Part shown: positions 7,552-15,741 of the stretch, piece by piece
Layout of the letters: each line of letters begins with the position of its first letter
Position numbering within the stretch: position 1 is the first letter of the stretch
From: Candidatus Rokuibacteriota bacterium
GTDB taxonomy: Bacteria > Methylomirabilota > Methylomirabilia > Rokubacteriales > CSP1-6
Assembly: GCA_003221455.1 (NCBI GenBank)
Contig: QHRX01000006.1
Coordinates: forward strand, 1-52,630
Length of the DNA stretch: 52,630 nt
Reading direction: 5' to 3'
Program-made: the position numbers and the translations under genes
Notes under the pieces: generated by a model
Told to the model about the DNA's origin: nothing
Seen by the model: the letters and a program-made list of their open reading frames with translations, nothing else
The model's database searches: none

Positions 7552-8235
7552 TCAGCGCGCCGCGCGCGTCGCGGCGACGAGCGGCCGCCGGCGGCGAGTG
7601 CGCGGGCGGGGCACGACGAAGTATTGGTAGGGCAGGAAGGGGTGCTCGGCGACGAGCGCGAGGCCGGCCCGTCGCGCGTCGCGGAGGAACTCCTCCCGGG
7701 CGACCCGGTGCTCGACCGGCGGCCCCACCGGCGTCTCACGCTTCTGGAAGTCGATGCCGACGAGGCGCCCGCCCGGCTTCAGGGCACCAGCGGCGCGGCG
7801 CAGGAACGCTGCGCCATCGGGGAAGTGGTGGTAGGTGTCGATGATCAGCACGAGGTCGCAGGCCCCGGCCGGCAGGTGCGGGTCGTCGCCGCGGCTCAGC
7901 ACGGGCGTCACGTTGCGGACGCCAAGCCGCTCGAGCCGCCGGCGCAGTCGCTCGAGGCTCCGTGGCTCCGGGTCGACCGCGTACACGTGGCCGCGCGGGC
8001 CAACGGCCCGCGCCAGTCTGAGCGTGAAGTAGCCGGGGCCTGCGCCGATGTCGGCGACGACTGCGTTCGGCCGCACGCGCAGCGCGCGGAGCACGCGCGC
8101 AGGCTGCTGCCAGCGGTCGCGACCAGGATCGAGCATTCGGCGGACGAACGCCTCGAAGTCCTTCGGCCTGAAGCGGTCGTGGCCGCGGCCGCGACGCATG
8201 CCGCGGTGACCATGGCGGCGCGGCTGCTCTGTCAC
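7552..8235 (-). CDS. Class I SAM-dependent methyltransferase
   Basis: A 227-residue methyltransferase with a Rossmann-type core. Motif I VVADIGAGPGYFTLRLA binds SAM; YAVDPEP supplies the acidic residue after strand 2; DLVLIIDTYHHFPD is motif IV; LKPGGRLVGIDFQKRETPVG is the post-motif strand. The His-His pair and the GPPVEHRV segment resemble small methyltransferases annotated in metalloid or ubiquinone-like methylation, but the substrate cannot be read from the sequence. The first 25 residues are Arg/His/Gly-rich (HGHRGMRRGRGHDRF), which may bind metal or nucleic acid or simply be upstream sequence; the start is GTG 8235 with ATG 8199 as alternative. The C-terminus is also very basic. It is not tightly linked to its neighbours. 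Confidence 0.85.
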   Translation of the reverse strand: MTEQPRRHGHRGMRRGRGHDRFRPKDFEAFVRRMLDPGRDRWQQPARVLRALRVRPNAVVADIGAGPGYFTLRLARAVGPRGHVYAVDPEPRSLERLRRRLERLGVRNVTPVLSRGDDPHLPAGACDLVLIIDTYHHFPDGAAFLRRAAGALKPGGRLVGIDFQKRETPVGPPVEHRVAREEFLRDARRAGLALVAEHPFLPYQYFVVPRPRTRRRRPLVAATRAAR

Positions 8236-8275
8236 GGCGGCGAGTCGGACATCGCGGATGTCACCGGCCCAAGCG

Positions 8276-8458
8276 CTATCGCTCCGCTTCGAGCCAGTCG
8301 TTGGGATCGCCTCGCTGCACCGCTCCGCGTGACCGGTGGATCGCGGAGGTCCGCTTCACGCTGGCCTCGTGGGCCGGCGCCTGACGCTGGGACTTGGCTC
8401 CGACCTTGTCCCCGGTCGGTCGGGAACCCGGTGCCTTCGGGTGCGGCATGCTCGCCAT
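8276..8458 (-). CDS. Small basic protein with DUF2934-like tail
   Basis: A 60-residue, Pro- and Lys/Arg-rich protein. Its end, RGDPNDWLEAER, resembles the last helix of DUF2934 proteins (DWLEAE), but the first helix of that domain is not evident, so it is a short or degenerate member. The ATG at 8458 is supported by a good ribosome site (GAGGAG, six to seven bases upstream). A longer open frame extends to 8575 but lacks such a site. Function unknown; DUF2934 proteins are common in soil bacteria and are often found beside regulators or stress genes. Confidence 0.5.
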   Translation of the reverse strand: MASMPHPKAPGSRPTGDKVGAKSQRQAPAHEASVKRTSAIHRSRGAVQRGDPNDWLEAER

Positions 8459-8623
8459 CTTATCTCTCCTCGCTTCGTTCGGCGCCGGGGTCCGGGTCGC
8501 GGCCGAGCGTGGGGCCGGCGTGGCCGCGAGCGGCCAGAGTATGGCCGTGCTCGTGAGAGCCTCGCCCACCACCAAATCACCGGGAGAGTATGTCGACCGG
8601 CGGGAGTGGCCTAGTGAGCCGCT

Positions 8624-9337
8624 TCAGGACGATTCACCGACCCCGGCGACGACGCCGCGGAGACGCTCGAACTCGGCCTCGGTCAGGTTGACGAATCGAA
8701 AGGCGTACGTGTCGGGATCTTCTCTGCGGACGAGGATCGCCAGGAGGTAGAGGCCCGGCCCGCCATCCAGAGGCCTGAAGTAGAGTCTCACCGCGGGCCC
8801 CGGGGTGACCGATTCCAGCGGACGAAGCTTCATGCCGAAGGTGCTGAGGTCGACACAGATCCCCTTCCGCTCCCCGCCGTTATACTCGAAAATTCGGACC
8901 GGGAGCGTCAGGGGCGGTCGCGCCGATCGTCGACGATCGGCAGCTCGCCGCTCGCCATCATGTTGCGTGCGGAGCGCCTGCACCTCGGCATACAGCAGGA
9001 CTTGGCGCAGGAGGTCAGCGTTGAGGGGCTTGCCAACAAAGTCGAGCGCGCCGCGCAGGAGACACTCGCGCGCCTCGTCCTCCGTCGCCACTCCGGAGAC
9101 AACGACAATCGGGGGCCGCGCGGCGCGGACGCGATCGATCTGGAGGAAGTCCAGCCCGCTCATGAGGGGCAGGCGGAGGTCAAGAAGGATCACGTCAGGA
9201 TGCTCGGTGTCGAGGGCGCTCCGCGCGGCCTCGGCGCTGCGCACGAGCAGAGGCTCATAGCCAAACTCGCGGAGAAGATCTCGAAGCAGCTCGGCGGTCT
9301 CTTCCTCGTCCTCCACCACGAGCACCCGTGTGGCCAT
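8624..9337 (-). CDS. Response regulator with receiver and PilZ domains
   Basis: A 237-residue cytoplasmic protein. The receiver domain (about 1-120) has acidic residues 10-11, phosphoacceptor Asp53 (VILLDLRLPLMSGLDF) and Lys103 (VGKPLNADLL). The C-terminal half is a PilZ domain, a known cyclic-di-GMP sensor: the arginine motif RRRSAR (about 135-140) and DLSTFGM (Asp163, Ser165, Gly168) are both present. It therefore couples phosphorelay input to cyclic-di-GMP-dependent output, as in proteins that tune motility or attachment. No cognate kinase lies next to it, so it is an orphan here. The ATG at 9337 is the only good start. Confidence 0.9.
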   Translation of the reverse strand: MATRVLVVEDEEETAELLRDLLREFGYEPLLVRSAEAARSALDTEHPDVILLDLRLPLMSGLDFLQIDRVRAARPPIVVVSGVATEDEARECLLRGALDFVGKPLNADLLRQVLLYAEVQALRTQHDGERRAADRRRSARPPLTLPVRIFEYNGGERKGICVDLSTFGMKLRPLESVTPGPAVRLYFRPLDGGPGLYLLAILVRREDPDTYAFRFVNLTEAEFERLRGVVAGVGESS

Positions 9338-9480
9338 CCCGGCCTCCTAGAGTGTCCGTGTTGGGCGAGGACCGCTGCCGCGCCCTTTGGAGCCGCGGCG
9401 CCCGGAGGCCGAGGAGAACCGGTCTCCGCGGCCCGCACCCACCAGGCGCGCGGCCCGCCGCCCGCTTCCCGCGTCTTCGC

Positions 9481-11196
9481 TCATCCTGTTGAGCAGATCG
9501 GGCGGCCGGAGAAGCGGGCAGGGGACTCCGCGCGCCACCGGGCGTAGATCTCCGCGCCCCGGTAACGCTCGAGCTTTCCGCTCGTCGTCCTTGGGAGCTC
9601 GCCGGGTCGACAGAGGACGACGTCGCGCGGTGCGATCCCCAACGTTCCGGCGACCGACTCCGAGATCGCGCGGACGATCACGTCGCACCGCGCTGGCCCC
9701 CGCGTCCGTGTCTCGGCGAAGACGACGAGCTCCTCGGTCCCGTCCCCGGGGACGCCGACCGCCATCGCCTGGCGGGCCCAGACGCCCGGTACCTCGACCG
9801 TGAGCGCCTCCACGTCGTGCGCGTAGAGGTTCTCGCCACGCACGATGATCAGGTCCTTCCGTCGGCCGGTGACGTAGAGCTCGCCATCGAAGCGGAACCC
9901 GAGATCGCCGGTCCTGAGCCAGCCCTCGTGGAAGGCCCCACCGGTGGCCGCGAGGTCCTCGTCGTAGCCCACCATGACCGACGCGCCCCGGACCAGGATC
10001 TCCCCGACACGGCGCTCGGAGAGCCGCTCGCCGTCCGCTCCCAGGAGGGCGATCTCGAGCCCGTCGACGGGTCTCCCCACCGAGACCACTTCGCGCGTGT
10101 TCGCCTCTTCCGGCCGTGCCGGCTCGACCACTCCCTCGCCGAGGTCGTGCCGCCGCACTCGGAGGGACTTGACCCCGCGCCCGAGGCAGGGAAACGCGAC
10201 CGCGAGGCCGGCCTCGGCGAGCCCATAGACGGGGAGCATTGCCTCTGCCCGGAAGCCAGCGACCCTGAAGCGCGTGGTAAACGCCTCAGTGGTGCCGCGG
10301 TCCACCATCTCCGCGCCGTTTAAGGCAACCCGGACGCGCGAGAGGTCGAGTGTCCGCGCCTGCTCGGGGCCGATCCGCTGGGCGCAGTGGGAGTAGCCCC
10401 AGTTCGGCGCCGTCATGAGCGTCGCCGCGTGCCGGGTCATGACGCGGAGCCACGTCAACGGATCCCGAACGAAGTCCTCCGGCGGCGCGAGCAGCTGCTC
10501 AATCGCGCCGCTCAAGGCACCGAGGAAGCACCCGATGAGCCCCATGTCGTGGAACAGCGGGAGCCAGCTCGCGCTCACATCGCCCTCCCGCATGTCGAGA
10601 CCTCGGCGGATCGCCCCCAGGTTGGCGACGACCTGCCGGTGCGTGAGCACGGCGCCCCGCGGCGCGGCAGTGCTCCCCGACGTGTACTGGATGAGGGCGG
10701 AGTCATCGGGAGCGACCGGAGCCCAACTCGGTAACCCTCGGCGCACCTCGGCCAGCGAGCGAACCTGGGTGCGAAGGCCGAGAGCGGCGACGAGGGCTCG
10801 GAGTATCGGGAGCAGCTTTTCGGTCGTGAGCAGGCACCCAACCCGTGAGCGGAGGAGCGCTCCCCGGACCCGCTGGCCGTAGCGCTGCCGGGACGAGAAC
10901 CGGAGCGGCGGCGGGAGCGGGACCGGCACCGCGCCCGCGGCGACCGTCCCGAAGAACGCCTGGAGAAATTCGCCCGAGTTCGGGAAGACCAGAGCGATCC
11001 GCCGCCCGCCCGCCTCCGCCGGCGCCTCGAGGAGGCCGCTCGAGATGCGGCCCGCCTGGTCTAGGAGCTCGGCGTGCGTCAGTCGCTCGACCTCGTCAGC
11101 GCCCCGGAAGACGCGCACGCCCCCTCCCGGTCGGCGCCGTGCCGCGCCGCGCAGGACGTCGAGGAGTGTCTGGGGGGGCGCGTCGGGTCCGCTCAT
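9481..11196 (-). CDS. Fatty-acyl-AMP ligase (FAAL-like)
   Basis: A 571-residue adenylate-forming enzyme. The P-loop motif is YTSGSTAAPRGAVLTH (171-186), followed by SWLPLFHDMGLIG (210-222), the hallmark of fatty-acyl-AMP ligases; later motifs are YGLAEAGLAV, TGDLGFRFDGELYVTGRRKD and the C-terminal PRTTSGKLER lysine. FAALs activate a fatty acid as acyl-AMP and load it on an acyl carrier protein rather than CoA. An ACP gene and its AcpS lie directly upstream, and the ATG at 11196 overlaps the AcpS stop (ATGA), which supports that role. It is the last gene of a five-gene minus-strand cassette. The chain length and the final product are unknown. Confidence 0.9.
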   Translation of the reverse strand: MSGPDAPPQTLLDVLRGAARRRPGGGVRVFRGADEVERLTHAELLDQAGRISSGLLEAPAEAGGRRIALVFPNSGEFLQAFFGTVAAGAVPVPLPPPLRFSSRQRYGQRVRGALLRSRVGCLLTTEKLLPILRALVAALGLRTQVRSLAEVRRGLPSWAPVAPDDSALIQYTSGSTAAPRGAVLTHRQVVANLGAIRRGLDMREGDVSASWLPLFHDMGLIGCFLGALSGAIEQLLAPPEDFVRDPLTWLRVMTRHAATLMTAPNWGYSHCAQRIGPEQARTLDLSRVRVALNGAEMVDRGTTEAFTTRFRVAGFRAEAMLPVYGLAEAGLAVAFPCLGRGVKSLRVRRHDLGEGVVEPARPEEANTREVVSVGRPVDGLEIALLGADGERLSERRVGEILVRGASVMVGYDEDLAATGGAFHEGWLRTGDLGFRFDGELYVTGRRKDLIIVRGENLYAHDVEALTVEVPGVWARQAMAVGVPGDGTEELVVFAETRTRGPARCDVIVRAISESVAGTLGIAPRDVVLCRPGELPRTTSGKLERYRGAEIYARWRAESPARFSGRPICSTG

Positions 11197-11609
11197 CGCC
11201 GACCGGGCACCGGGCGCGAAGGCCGTCTTCCGCCTGGCACGCAGAGAAGGATCACGGACGCCATGGCGATATCCCCGGTGTGGGAGATGCTGAGCCCGAC
11301 GGAGCGGACGCCGAGCGCCTCGAGCGTCGCCTTGACGCGCCCCCTCGTGACGAGTTGGGGTGCCCCGGCTGGGTCCACGCGCACCTCAGCCTCTGTCCAC
11401 CCCATGCCCTGCCAACCACGTCCGAGGGCCTTGAAGAGCGCCTCCTTCGCGCAGAAGCGGCCGGCGAAGTGCCGCTCGGAGTCGCCCGTCTGTTCACAGT
11501 CCTCGACCTCGCGGGCGGTGAAGACTCGGCGCTTGGCGCGGGCCGAGAGGTCGAGGAGGCGCCGAACCTCGGCGACCGCCTCGATGTCGACCCCGTGACG
11601 GATCACCAC
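11193..11609 (-). CDS. acpS: Holo-[acyl-carrier-protein] synthase
   Basis: A phosphopantetheinyl transferase of the short AcpS type, 138 residues. It converts the apo-ACP encoded next to it to the holo form using CoA. The magnesium/CoA motif GVDIE (Asp8) and the signature FAGRFCAKEALFKALG (48-63, with Glu56 and Lys60) are intact, and LSISHTGDIAMASV is the usual C-terminal strand. The start at ATG 11609 lies 15 bases after the ACP stop. A dedicated copy inside a lipid cassette, rather than the housekeeping acpS beside recO/pdxJ, suggests the ACP here is specialised. The last 15 residues are a basic, proline-rich extension. Confidence 0.92.
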   Translation of the reverse strand: MVIRHGVDIEAVAEVRRLLDLSARAKRRVFTAREVEDCEQTGDSERHFAGRFCAKEALFKALGRGWQGMGWTEAEVRVDPAGAPQLVTRGRVKATLEALGVRSVGLSISHTGDIAMASVILLCVPGGRRPSRPVPGRR

Positions 11610-11624
11610 CGCTGGGCGCCCCCG

Positions 11625-11885
11625 TCAGCGCGCGTTCGCGGCCGCCCGCTCGGCCGCGAGCATTTGCACCAGCTCGTCGAACTGCCCGACCGTCTCGATC
11701 CCGAAGGTGGCCTCGTCCGGGATCTCGACGTCGAACTGCTTCTCCACCTTCAAAATCACGGTGAGCATCTTGATCGACTCGGCGTTCGGGATCGCGCGGA
11801 TCGGGAGGTCCGGCCGCAGTTCCCCGGGGGGGACCCTGAGCGTCTCGCCGACAATGCGATAGACCTCGCGCGACACGTCGTTCAT
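11625..11885 (-). CDS. Acyl carrier protein
   Basis: An 86-residue four-helix carrier protein. Pantetheine attachment is expected on Ser37 in the motif PNAESIKMLTVI; the classical DSL is changed to ESI, with the serine kept. The second half (VEKQFDVEIPDEATFGIETV) has the acidic helix III and loop typical of ACPs. It lies 15 bases upstream of acpS and 15 bases downstream of the desaturase, all in one direction, so it is the likely acyl carrier for the FAAL and the substrate of the desaturase. The ATG at 11885 is preceded by GAGGAGAG. Confidence 0.92.
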   Translation of the reverse strand: MNDVSREVYRIVGETLRVPPGELRPDLPIRAIPNAESIKMLTVILKVEKQFDVEIPDEATFGIETVGQFDELVQMLAAERAAANAR

Positions 11886-11900
11886 GGCTGCGCTCTCCTC

Positions 11901-13133
11901 TCACGCCACCTTGCTGCGGAGGTAGGCCTTCAGGTCTCCAACCGACTGGACCGACTCGTCATCCAAGAGGTTGCGGATCATGGCCAGCACCTTCCTGTCG
12001 GCGACGTCGGTCATGACCGGCGCGTAGCGCTCGATCTGGCGCAGGCCGCTCGTCGAGCTCGAGTGCGGATAGAAGAGTCCGGCGGGATGCTTCACCCCCC
12101 GGCGCCGGTCGGCGAGCCACACGTAGGCCATCTGCACCGCGGCGACGGCGTTCTCTTCGGCACGGTCCACGAGCTCCTTACAGAAGACGAAGAAGGCGCG
12201 CGCGTGTCGTGACTCGTCGCGTCCCAGGAGCCGCCAGATCGTTCGGAGCACCGGCTCCCTAGTGAGCCGCGCGAGCGTCTTGTAGTACTCGGCCGCGCGC
12301 GATTCGGAGATGATGTTCATCATGAGCGTCGCGGCGCGGTTCTCCCCTATGGGGTACGGCTCCCGTTTATACAGCGCGTGCTTGGCCCGGACCTCGATCC
12401 CGATCTCGTGGAGATAGCGGCACTGGACGAGTGAGTGGCGCGCTTCTTCCGCGCCCCAAGAGAGCGCCCAGGAGGAGAAGCTGTACTCGTCCGCCCACTC
12501 GCGAAGAAAGTTGTGGGCGCCGGGGAGCGTGCCGAACTCGATGATCGCGGACTCCTGGAGGATGTCGATCTCCGGCTCCGTCAGGAGGTCCCGCCGGATC
12601 TGGGATAGGTCTAGCTCGCGCCAGTCCCACTTCGTGGTCTCGAACCAGTCGAAGATCCGGTTGTAGGTGGCGTCGAGATAGTACTCGGGGATCAACGGGT
12701 TCGTCCCGAGGGCGCGGTAGGCGCGGAGGCCGTTCTCGACCGCGTGGGCGAGCGCCTCCGGCGTGAGGCGATCGAGGTCGACGATCCCCTCCACATCCCA
12801 GTCGTCCTCGACCGGCGAGAGGAGCCTGGCGGGGGCCCGAGCAAGGACGTAGGCGCGCGTCCGCAGACGTTCTGGTCGTGACCGGAGGACCCGGAGCGGA
12901 CCCCGATCGCCCGCCTCGGCCACGACGACCACGACCGCGAGGGTCTCGCCACCGAGCCCGTCGAGGTAGGTGTCGAAGGCCTCGTCGACCACTCGGTCCA
13001 CCAGGACGCCCGGCCACGGAGCCTCGGCGAGCGGCACGCCGTCGAGCTCGCGACGCGGACCGACGATCGCGACCCGATGAACGGCGCGTTCTGGACTTGG
13101 TGAGGCCACGGCATACGCACGCTCTGTCTTCAT
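11901..13133 (-). CDS. Diiron acyl-ACP desaturase-like protein
   Basis: A 410-residue protein. Residues about 1-140 form a poorly recognisable N-terminal region; about 145-410 match the ferritin-like diiron acyl-ACP desaturase family. Metal ligands appear as two sets: Glu194/Glu199 region (LQESAIIEFGT) with EARH (Glu230-His233), and the ISESRAAEYY helix with DESRH (Glu307-His310). Such enzymes use O2 and reduced ferredoxin to desaturate or hydroxylate an acyl chain held on ACP. Here the ACP, AcpS and FAAL genes follow directly, so the substrate is likely the dedicated acyl-ACP. An N-oxygenase of the AurF type is an alternative. The ATG at 13133 is chosen over longer frames that run into the upstream gene. 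Confidence 0.8.
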   Translation of the reverse strand: MKTERAYAVASPSPERAVHRVAIVGPRRELDGVPLAEAPWPGVLVDRVVDEAFDTYLDGLGGETLAVVVVVAEAGDRGPLRVLRSRPERLRTRAYVLARAPARLLSPVEDDWDVEGIVDLDRLTPEALAHAVENGLRAYRALGTNPLIPEYYLDATYNRIFDWFETTKWDWRELDLSQIRRDLLTEPEIDILQESAIIEFGTLPGAHNFLREWADEYSFSSWALSWGAEEARHSLVQCRYLHEIGIEVRAKHALYKREPYPIGENRAATLMMNIISESRAAEYYKTLARLTREPVLRTIWRLLGRDESRHARAFFVFCKELVDRAEENAVAAVQMAYVWLADRRRGVKHPAGLFYPHSSSTSGLRQIERYAPVMTDVADRKVLAMIRNLLDDESVQSVGDLKAYLRSKVA

Positions 13134-13156
13134 CGCGCGCCTCCTTGCCGGGCCGC

Positions 13157-13720
13157 TCAGGGCTCGCCGCCGGCGGGCTCGGGGTCGAACTCCACCGAGA
13201 GCGTGTAGCGGCAGTCGCCGCACTGAGCCATCTGGCAGAGTCCCACCTCTGGACTGATCTTCACCGGGAGGCGGAGCGCCTCGAACCAGCCGAGGACCCG
13301 CTCGAACGGGCCGCAGTGATAGACCTGAGCGACGCCCGCCTTGGAGACGCCGGTGAAGGCGAAGCAGCGCTTGACGTGGATCTGATGGGTCGTTCCGTCG
13401 AAGGCATCCTCGTAGTCGAAGAGGTCCCCAACGTAGAGGCCGACGGCGAGCTGGAAGACCCGATAGTACTGCGCCGGGGAGGTGACCTTCGTGAAGCCGA
13501 GGGTTCTCAGAAGCCGTCGCATCTCGAGGCGCCCGAACTCGCGAACGACGGCGGTGTTCCAGCCGTTGGCCGCGTCGGACCCGTTGTTGACAAAGGCCTG
13601 GTAGAACCAGAGCCCGTCGTTCGTCATCCACGAGCGGCGCAGCAGGTTCTCGCGCTGGGCGGCTGACAGCTCGGGGATCTCCTCGACGTCGATGACACTG
13701 CTGGCTCGCCGATCTTCCAT
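13157..13720 (-). CDS. DUF6125-like cytoplasmic protein
   Basis: A 187-residue soluble protein. The opening NLLRRSWMTNDGLWFYQAF followed by ANGWNT and an Arg-rich helix resembles DUF6125 and the L-2-amino-thiazoline-4-carboxylate hydrolase-like family, which I recognise only by pattern. The C-terminal half is cysteine-rich (YHCGPFERVLGWFE, then CQMAQCGDCRYTL), which may form a metal or small-molecule site. It is the first gene of the desaturase/ACP/AcpS/FAAL cassette, 23 bases upstream of the desaturase, with a G-rich ribosome site before ATG 13720. A role in handling the acyl product or in electron supply is only a guess. Confidence 0.65.
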   Translation of the reverse strand: MEDRRASSVIDVEEIPELSAAQRENLLRRSWMTNDGLWFYQAFVNNGSDAANGWNTAVVREFGRLEMRRLLRTLGFTKVTSPAQYYRVFQLAVGLYVGDLFDYEDAFDGTTHQIHVKRCFAFTGVSKAGVAQVYHCGPFERVLGWFEALRLPVKISPEVGLCQMAQCGDCRYTLSVEFDPEPAGGEP

Positions 13721-13810
13721 GGCGGTACCCCCCTGTCGGTTCCTGAGTTGGCGTGGCCGGGGCCGGTTCGCGCCCGGTCCCGGGAGCTATGGTCGCGCCG
13801 GGCCCCGACG

Positions 13811-14695
13811 TTAAGCGCGCGTCGGCCCGGTGTCGGTAACAAAAGTCACAGGCCGGGCGGGGCGTAGGAAGGCGCGCGCCAGCGGGCGCTCTCGGCCGAT
13901 CCTGTCGGCGTGGCCTTGGGCCGCTCGCGCAAGACCGGCGAGGTCGGGGATACGGATCAGCGCGCGGTCGAGGACGATCGTGCCCGATCGCACCAGGCTC
14001 CGGAGACTCCGCGAGACGTGGACCCGAACGGTCCCGACGCGGGCGGCGACCTCCTCTTCGCGGAGCCGCTCGCGGGCAAGCTCCACCCCTTGCCCGGAGC
14101 GGACCCCTTCGGCGACAGCCTGCTCGTAGAGCAGCCGCGCCACCCTGGCCCGTGCCGTGCGGAGGGCAAGGCTCTCGGCGAGGTCCATGATGCGCGCCGC
14201 ATCGCGGCTCACGGTCTTGACCAGCTGGAGGGCCATCGCCGGGTTACGGCCGGCGACGTCGACGAACGTTCCCCGGTCGATCACGCCGAGCCTCGTCAGC
14301 GTGAGCGCTCGCGCGGTGACGAGGTTCTGGCCGGTCGCGAAGGCCGAGGAGATACAAAACGTGTCCCCGGGCCGATCGAACACGATCATGATCTGCTCCC
14401 GCCCCTCGACGCTCGACCGGTAGCACTCGACGCGCCCCTCGACCAGGACGTGGAGGTCCCGGCACGGGTCGCCCTCACGGAAGATGACCTGGCGGGGGGG
14501 AATCGACCGCCACCGGGCGCGGTTGGCGACCGCGGCGATGCTCAACGGGCTTACGTCTTGGAGGTAGGTGACCGTCCGGAGGAGTTGGACCCCGCCCTCG
14601 GCCGCCCCAGCGCCCCGGGTCCGCGCCGGCACGGAAGTATCGTGGCCATTCCGGCACGCCCCGGCGGGCTGCGTTCCGTTACCGGGACGGGGCAT
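13811..14695 (-). CDS. Crp/Fnr-family transcriptional regulator
   Basis: A protein of about 294 residues. After a poorly conserved N-terminal stretch comes a cyclic-nucleotide-binding-type barrel (IPPRQVIFREGDPCRDLHVL, DRPGDTFCISSAFA), a long dimer helix (LVKTVSRDAARIMDLAESLA) and a C-terminal winged helix (REEEVAARVGTVRVHVSRSL). There are no Fnr-type cysteine clusters, and the ligand is unknown. The ATG at 14695 overlaps the 3' end of the tetR gene by 17 bases, so the two regulators are likely co-transcribed. The desaturase/ACP/FAAL cassette lies directly downstream in the same direction and is the obvious candidate target. Longer upstream starts would overlap tetR more and are less likely. 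Confidence 0.85.
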   Translation of the reverse strand: MPRPGNGTQPAGACRNGHDTSVPARTRGAGAAEGGVQLLRTVTYLQDVSPLSIAAVANRARWRSIPPRQVIFREGDPCRDLHVLVEGRVECYRSSVEGREQIMIVFDRPGDTFCISSAFATGQNLVTARALTLTRLGVIDRGTFVDVAGRNPAMALQLVKTVSRDAARIMDLAESLALRTARARVARLLYEQAVAEGVRSGQGVELARERLREEEVAARVGTVRVHVSRSLRSLVRSGTIVLDRALIRIPDLAGLARAAQGHADRIGRERPLARAFLRPARPVTFVTDTGPTRA

Positions 14696-15272
14696 TTGGG
14701 GCCTCTTCGGGGATCGCGAGGAGACGGCAGGCGCGGAGGATCTGCCCTGAGAGCTTCCGGTCCTTGACCGCCCGCGAGAGCATGACGCCCCCAACGAAGA
14801 GGGCTATCGTCGCGAGCGCGCGCTCGCCCGGCGGTCCAAAGGCGCTCGGCATCCTCGCCGCGAACTCGGCCGCGAGGTCACAGAGGTGGGTCTCGAAGGT
14901 CTCCTGCGCGAGGGCGCCCGCCCGGCCGACGTCGGGCGTGAGGGCGGGCATCGGGCAGCCCTCGGCCACCGCGTCTCGGTGCGTGCGGCTCAGATAGCGG
15001 CGTACGACCTCCCGGAGCCACGCGAGCTCCCGCTCCCCCTCGAGCCCTCTGAGAAGCCATTGGCGCATCCGACGAAGGGCGAGCGGTAAGGTCTCCGCGA
15101 GGAGTACCTCCTTCGAGTGGAAGTGCGCGTAGAACCCGCCAGGTGTGAGCCCCGCCGCCTTCATGACCGAGTCGACTCCGACTCCCGTGAATCCGCCCTG
15201 CTTGAACAGACGGCTCGCCTCCTCCACGATCCTGGCGTGCGTGCGCTCCTTGTGGTCAGCCGTGTAACGCAT
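14679..15272 (-). CDS. TetR/AcrR-family repressor
   Basis: A 197-residue regulator. The N-terminal helix-turn-helix is canonical: RIVEEASRLFKQGGFTGVGV then SVMKAAGLTPGGFYAHFHSK. The C-terminal domain (EGCPMPALTPDVGRAG and a hydrophobic end) is of the type that binds small hydrophobic ligands. The ATG at 15272 is only five bases from a perfect 24-bp palindrome (15278-15301), which is almost certainly its own operator. It heads a run of minus-strand genes: the Crp-type regulator and then the acyl-chain cassette. By analogy with FabR/FadR-like TetR proteins, an acyl ligand would fit, but that is inference. Confidence 0.92.
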   Translation of the reverse strand: MRYTADHKERTHARIVEEASRLFKQGGFTGVGVDSVMKAAGLTPGGFYAHFHSKEVLLAETLPLALRRMRQWLLRGLEGERELAWLREVVRRYLSRTHRDAVAEGCPMPALTPDVGRAGALAQETFETHLCDLAAEFAARMPSAFGPPGERALATIALFVGGVMLSRAVKDRKLSGQILRACRLLAIPEEAPNAPSR

Positions 15273-15277
15273 CCGTG

Positions 15278-15301
15278 TTTATATTACGATCGTAATATAA
15301 A
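15278..15301. promoter_or_regulatory. Perfect 24-bp palindrome, TetR operator
   Basis: Each 12-base half reads TTTATATTACGA inwards, giving an uninterrupted 24-bp palindrome in an AT-rich patch of otherwise GC-rich DNA. It lies five bases upstream of the tetR start on the minus strand and contains TATATT/TAATAT that could serve as the -10 box. Binding would block both transcription and, if the mRNA starts nearby, ribosome access; there is hardly room for a separate ribosome site, so the mRNA may be leaderless. Confidence 0.85.
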
Positions 15302-15741
15302 AGAAAGCGAATTTTTTCTGTCGGCCACCCTGGGGTCCGACAGCCCGGATGCCTCCGCGCTGGCCCCCGGCGGGTTCTGGCCGGAGATCGTCACGATCGC
15401 ACCGGCCGGTGCGCGGAGACCGGGTTTGCGGCGTCGTCCGCCGGTCCGCCCGCCCCCGACCGCGCCCGGACCTATCGGGCGCGAGGGGACTTCATTGGCC
15501 GCGATCGCGTCCGGTCCGTCACAACGGCCACGGACGCGACCGCCGGCGGGACCGCACGTGGCCGGTGCAGGGGGTCATCCTCCAGGACGCAGCGCGTCCA
15601 TCACGAAGATGATTCGCCGGCACGCGGATGTCGACGAACGGCGGACGGTGACGCACGGCCGCTTTGACAGCGGCGATTGGCTAGGGCATTGTCGCAGGCG
15701 GCGGCCGGATGCCGCGAGTCGATGAGCACGTCAGGGAAGCC
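15302..15741. other. Intergenic region
   Basis: About 440 bases with no credible gene, between divergent tetR and the LLM oxidoreductase gene. A 7-bp inverted repeat (CTGTCGG / CCGACAG, about 15319-15344) lies upstream of the tetR promoter. No other structure recognised. Confidence 0.5.

Noticed and set aside
13830-13855. Crp-like palindrome (TGTCGG...TCACA) near the Crp gene end
   Set aside because: It lies inside the coding sequence, has poor symmetry and is not in a promoter position.
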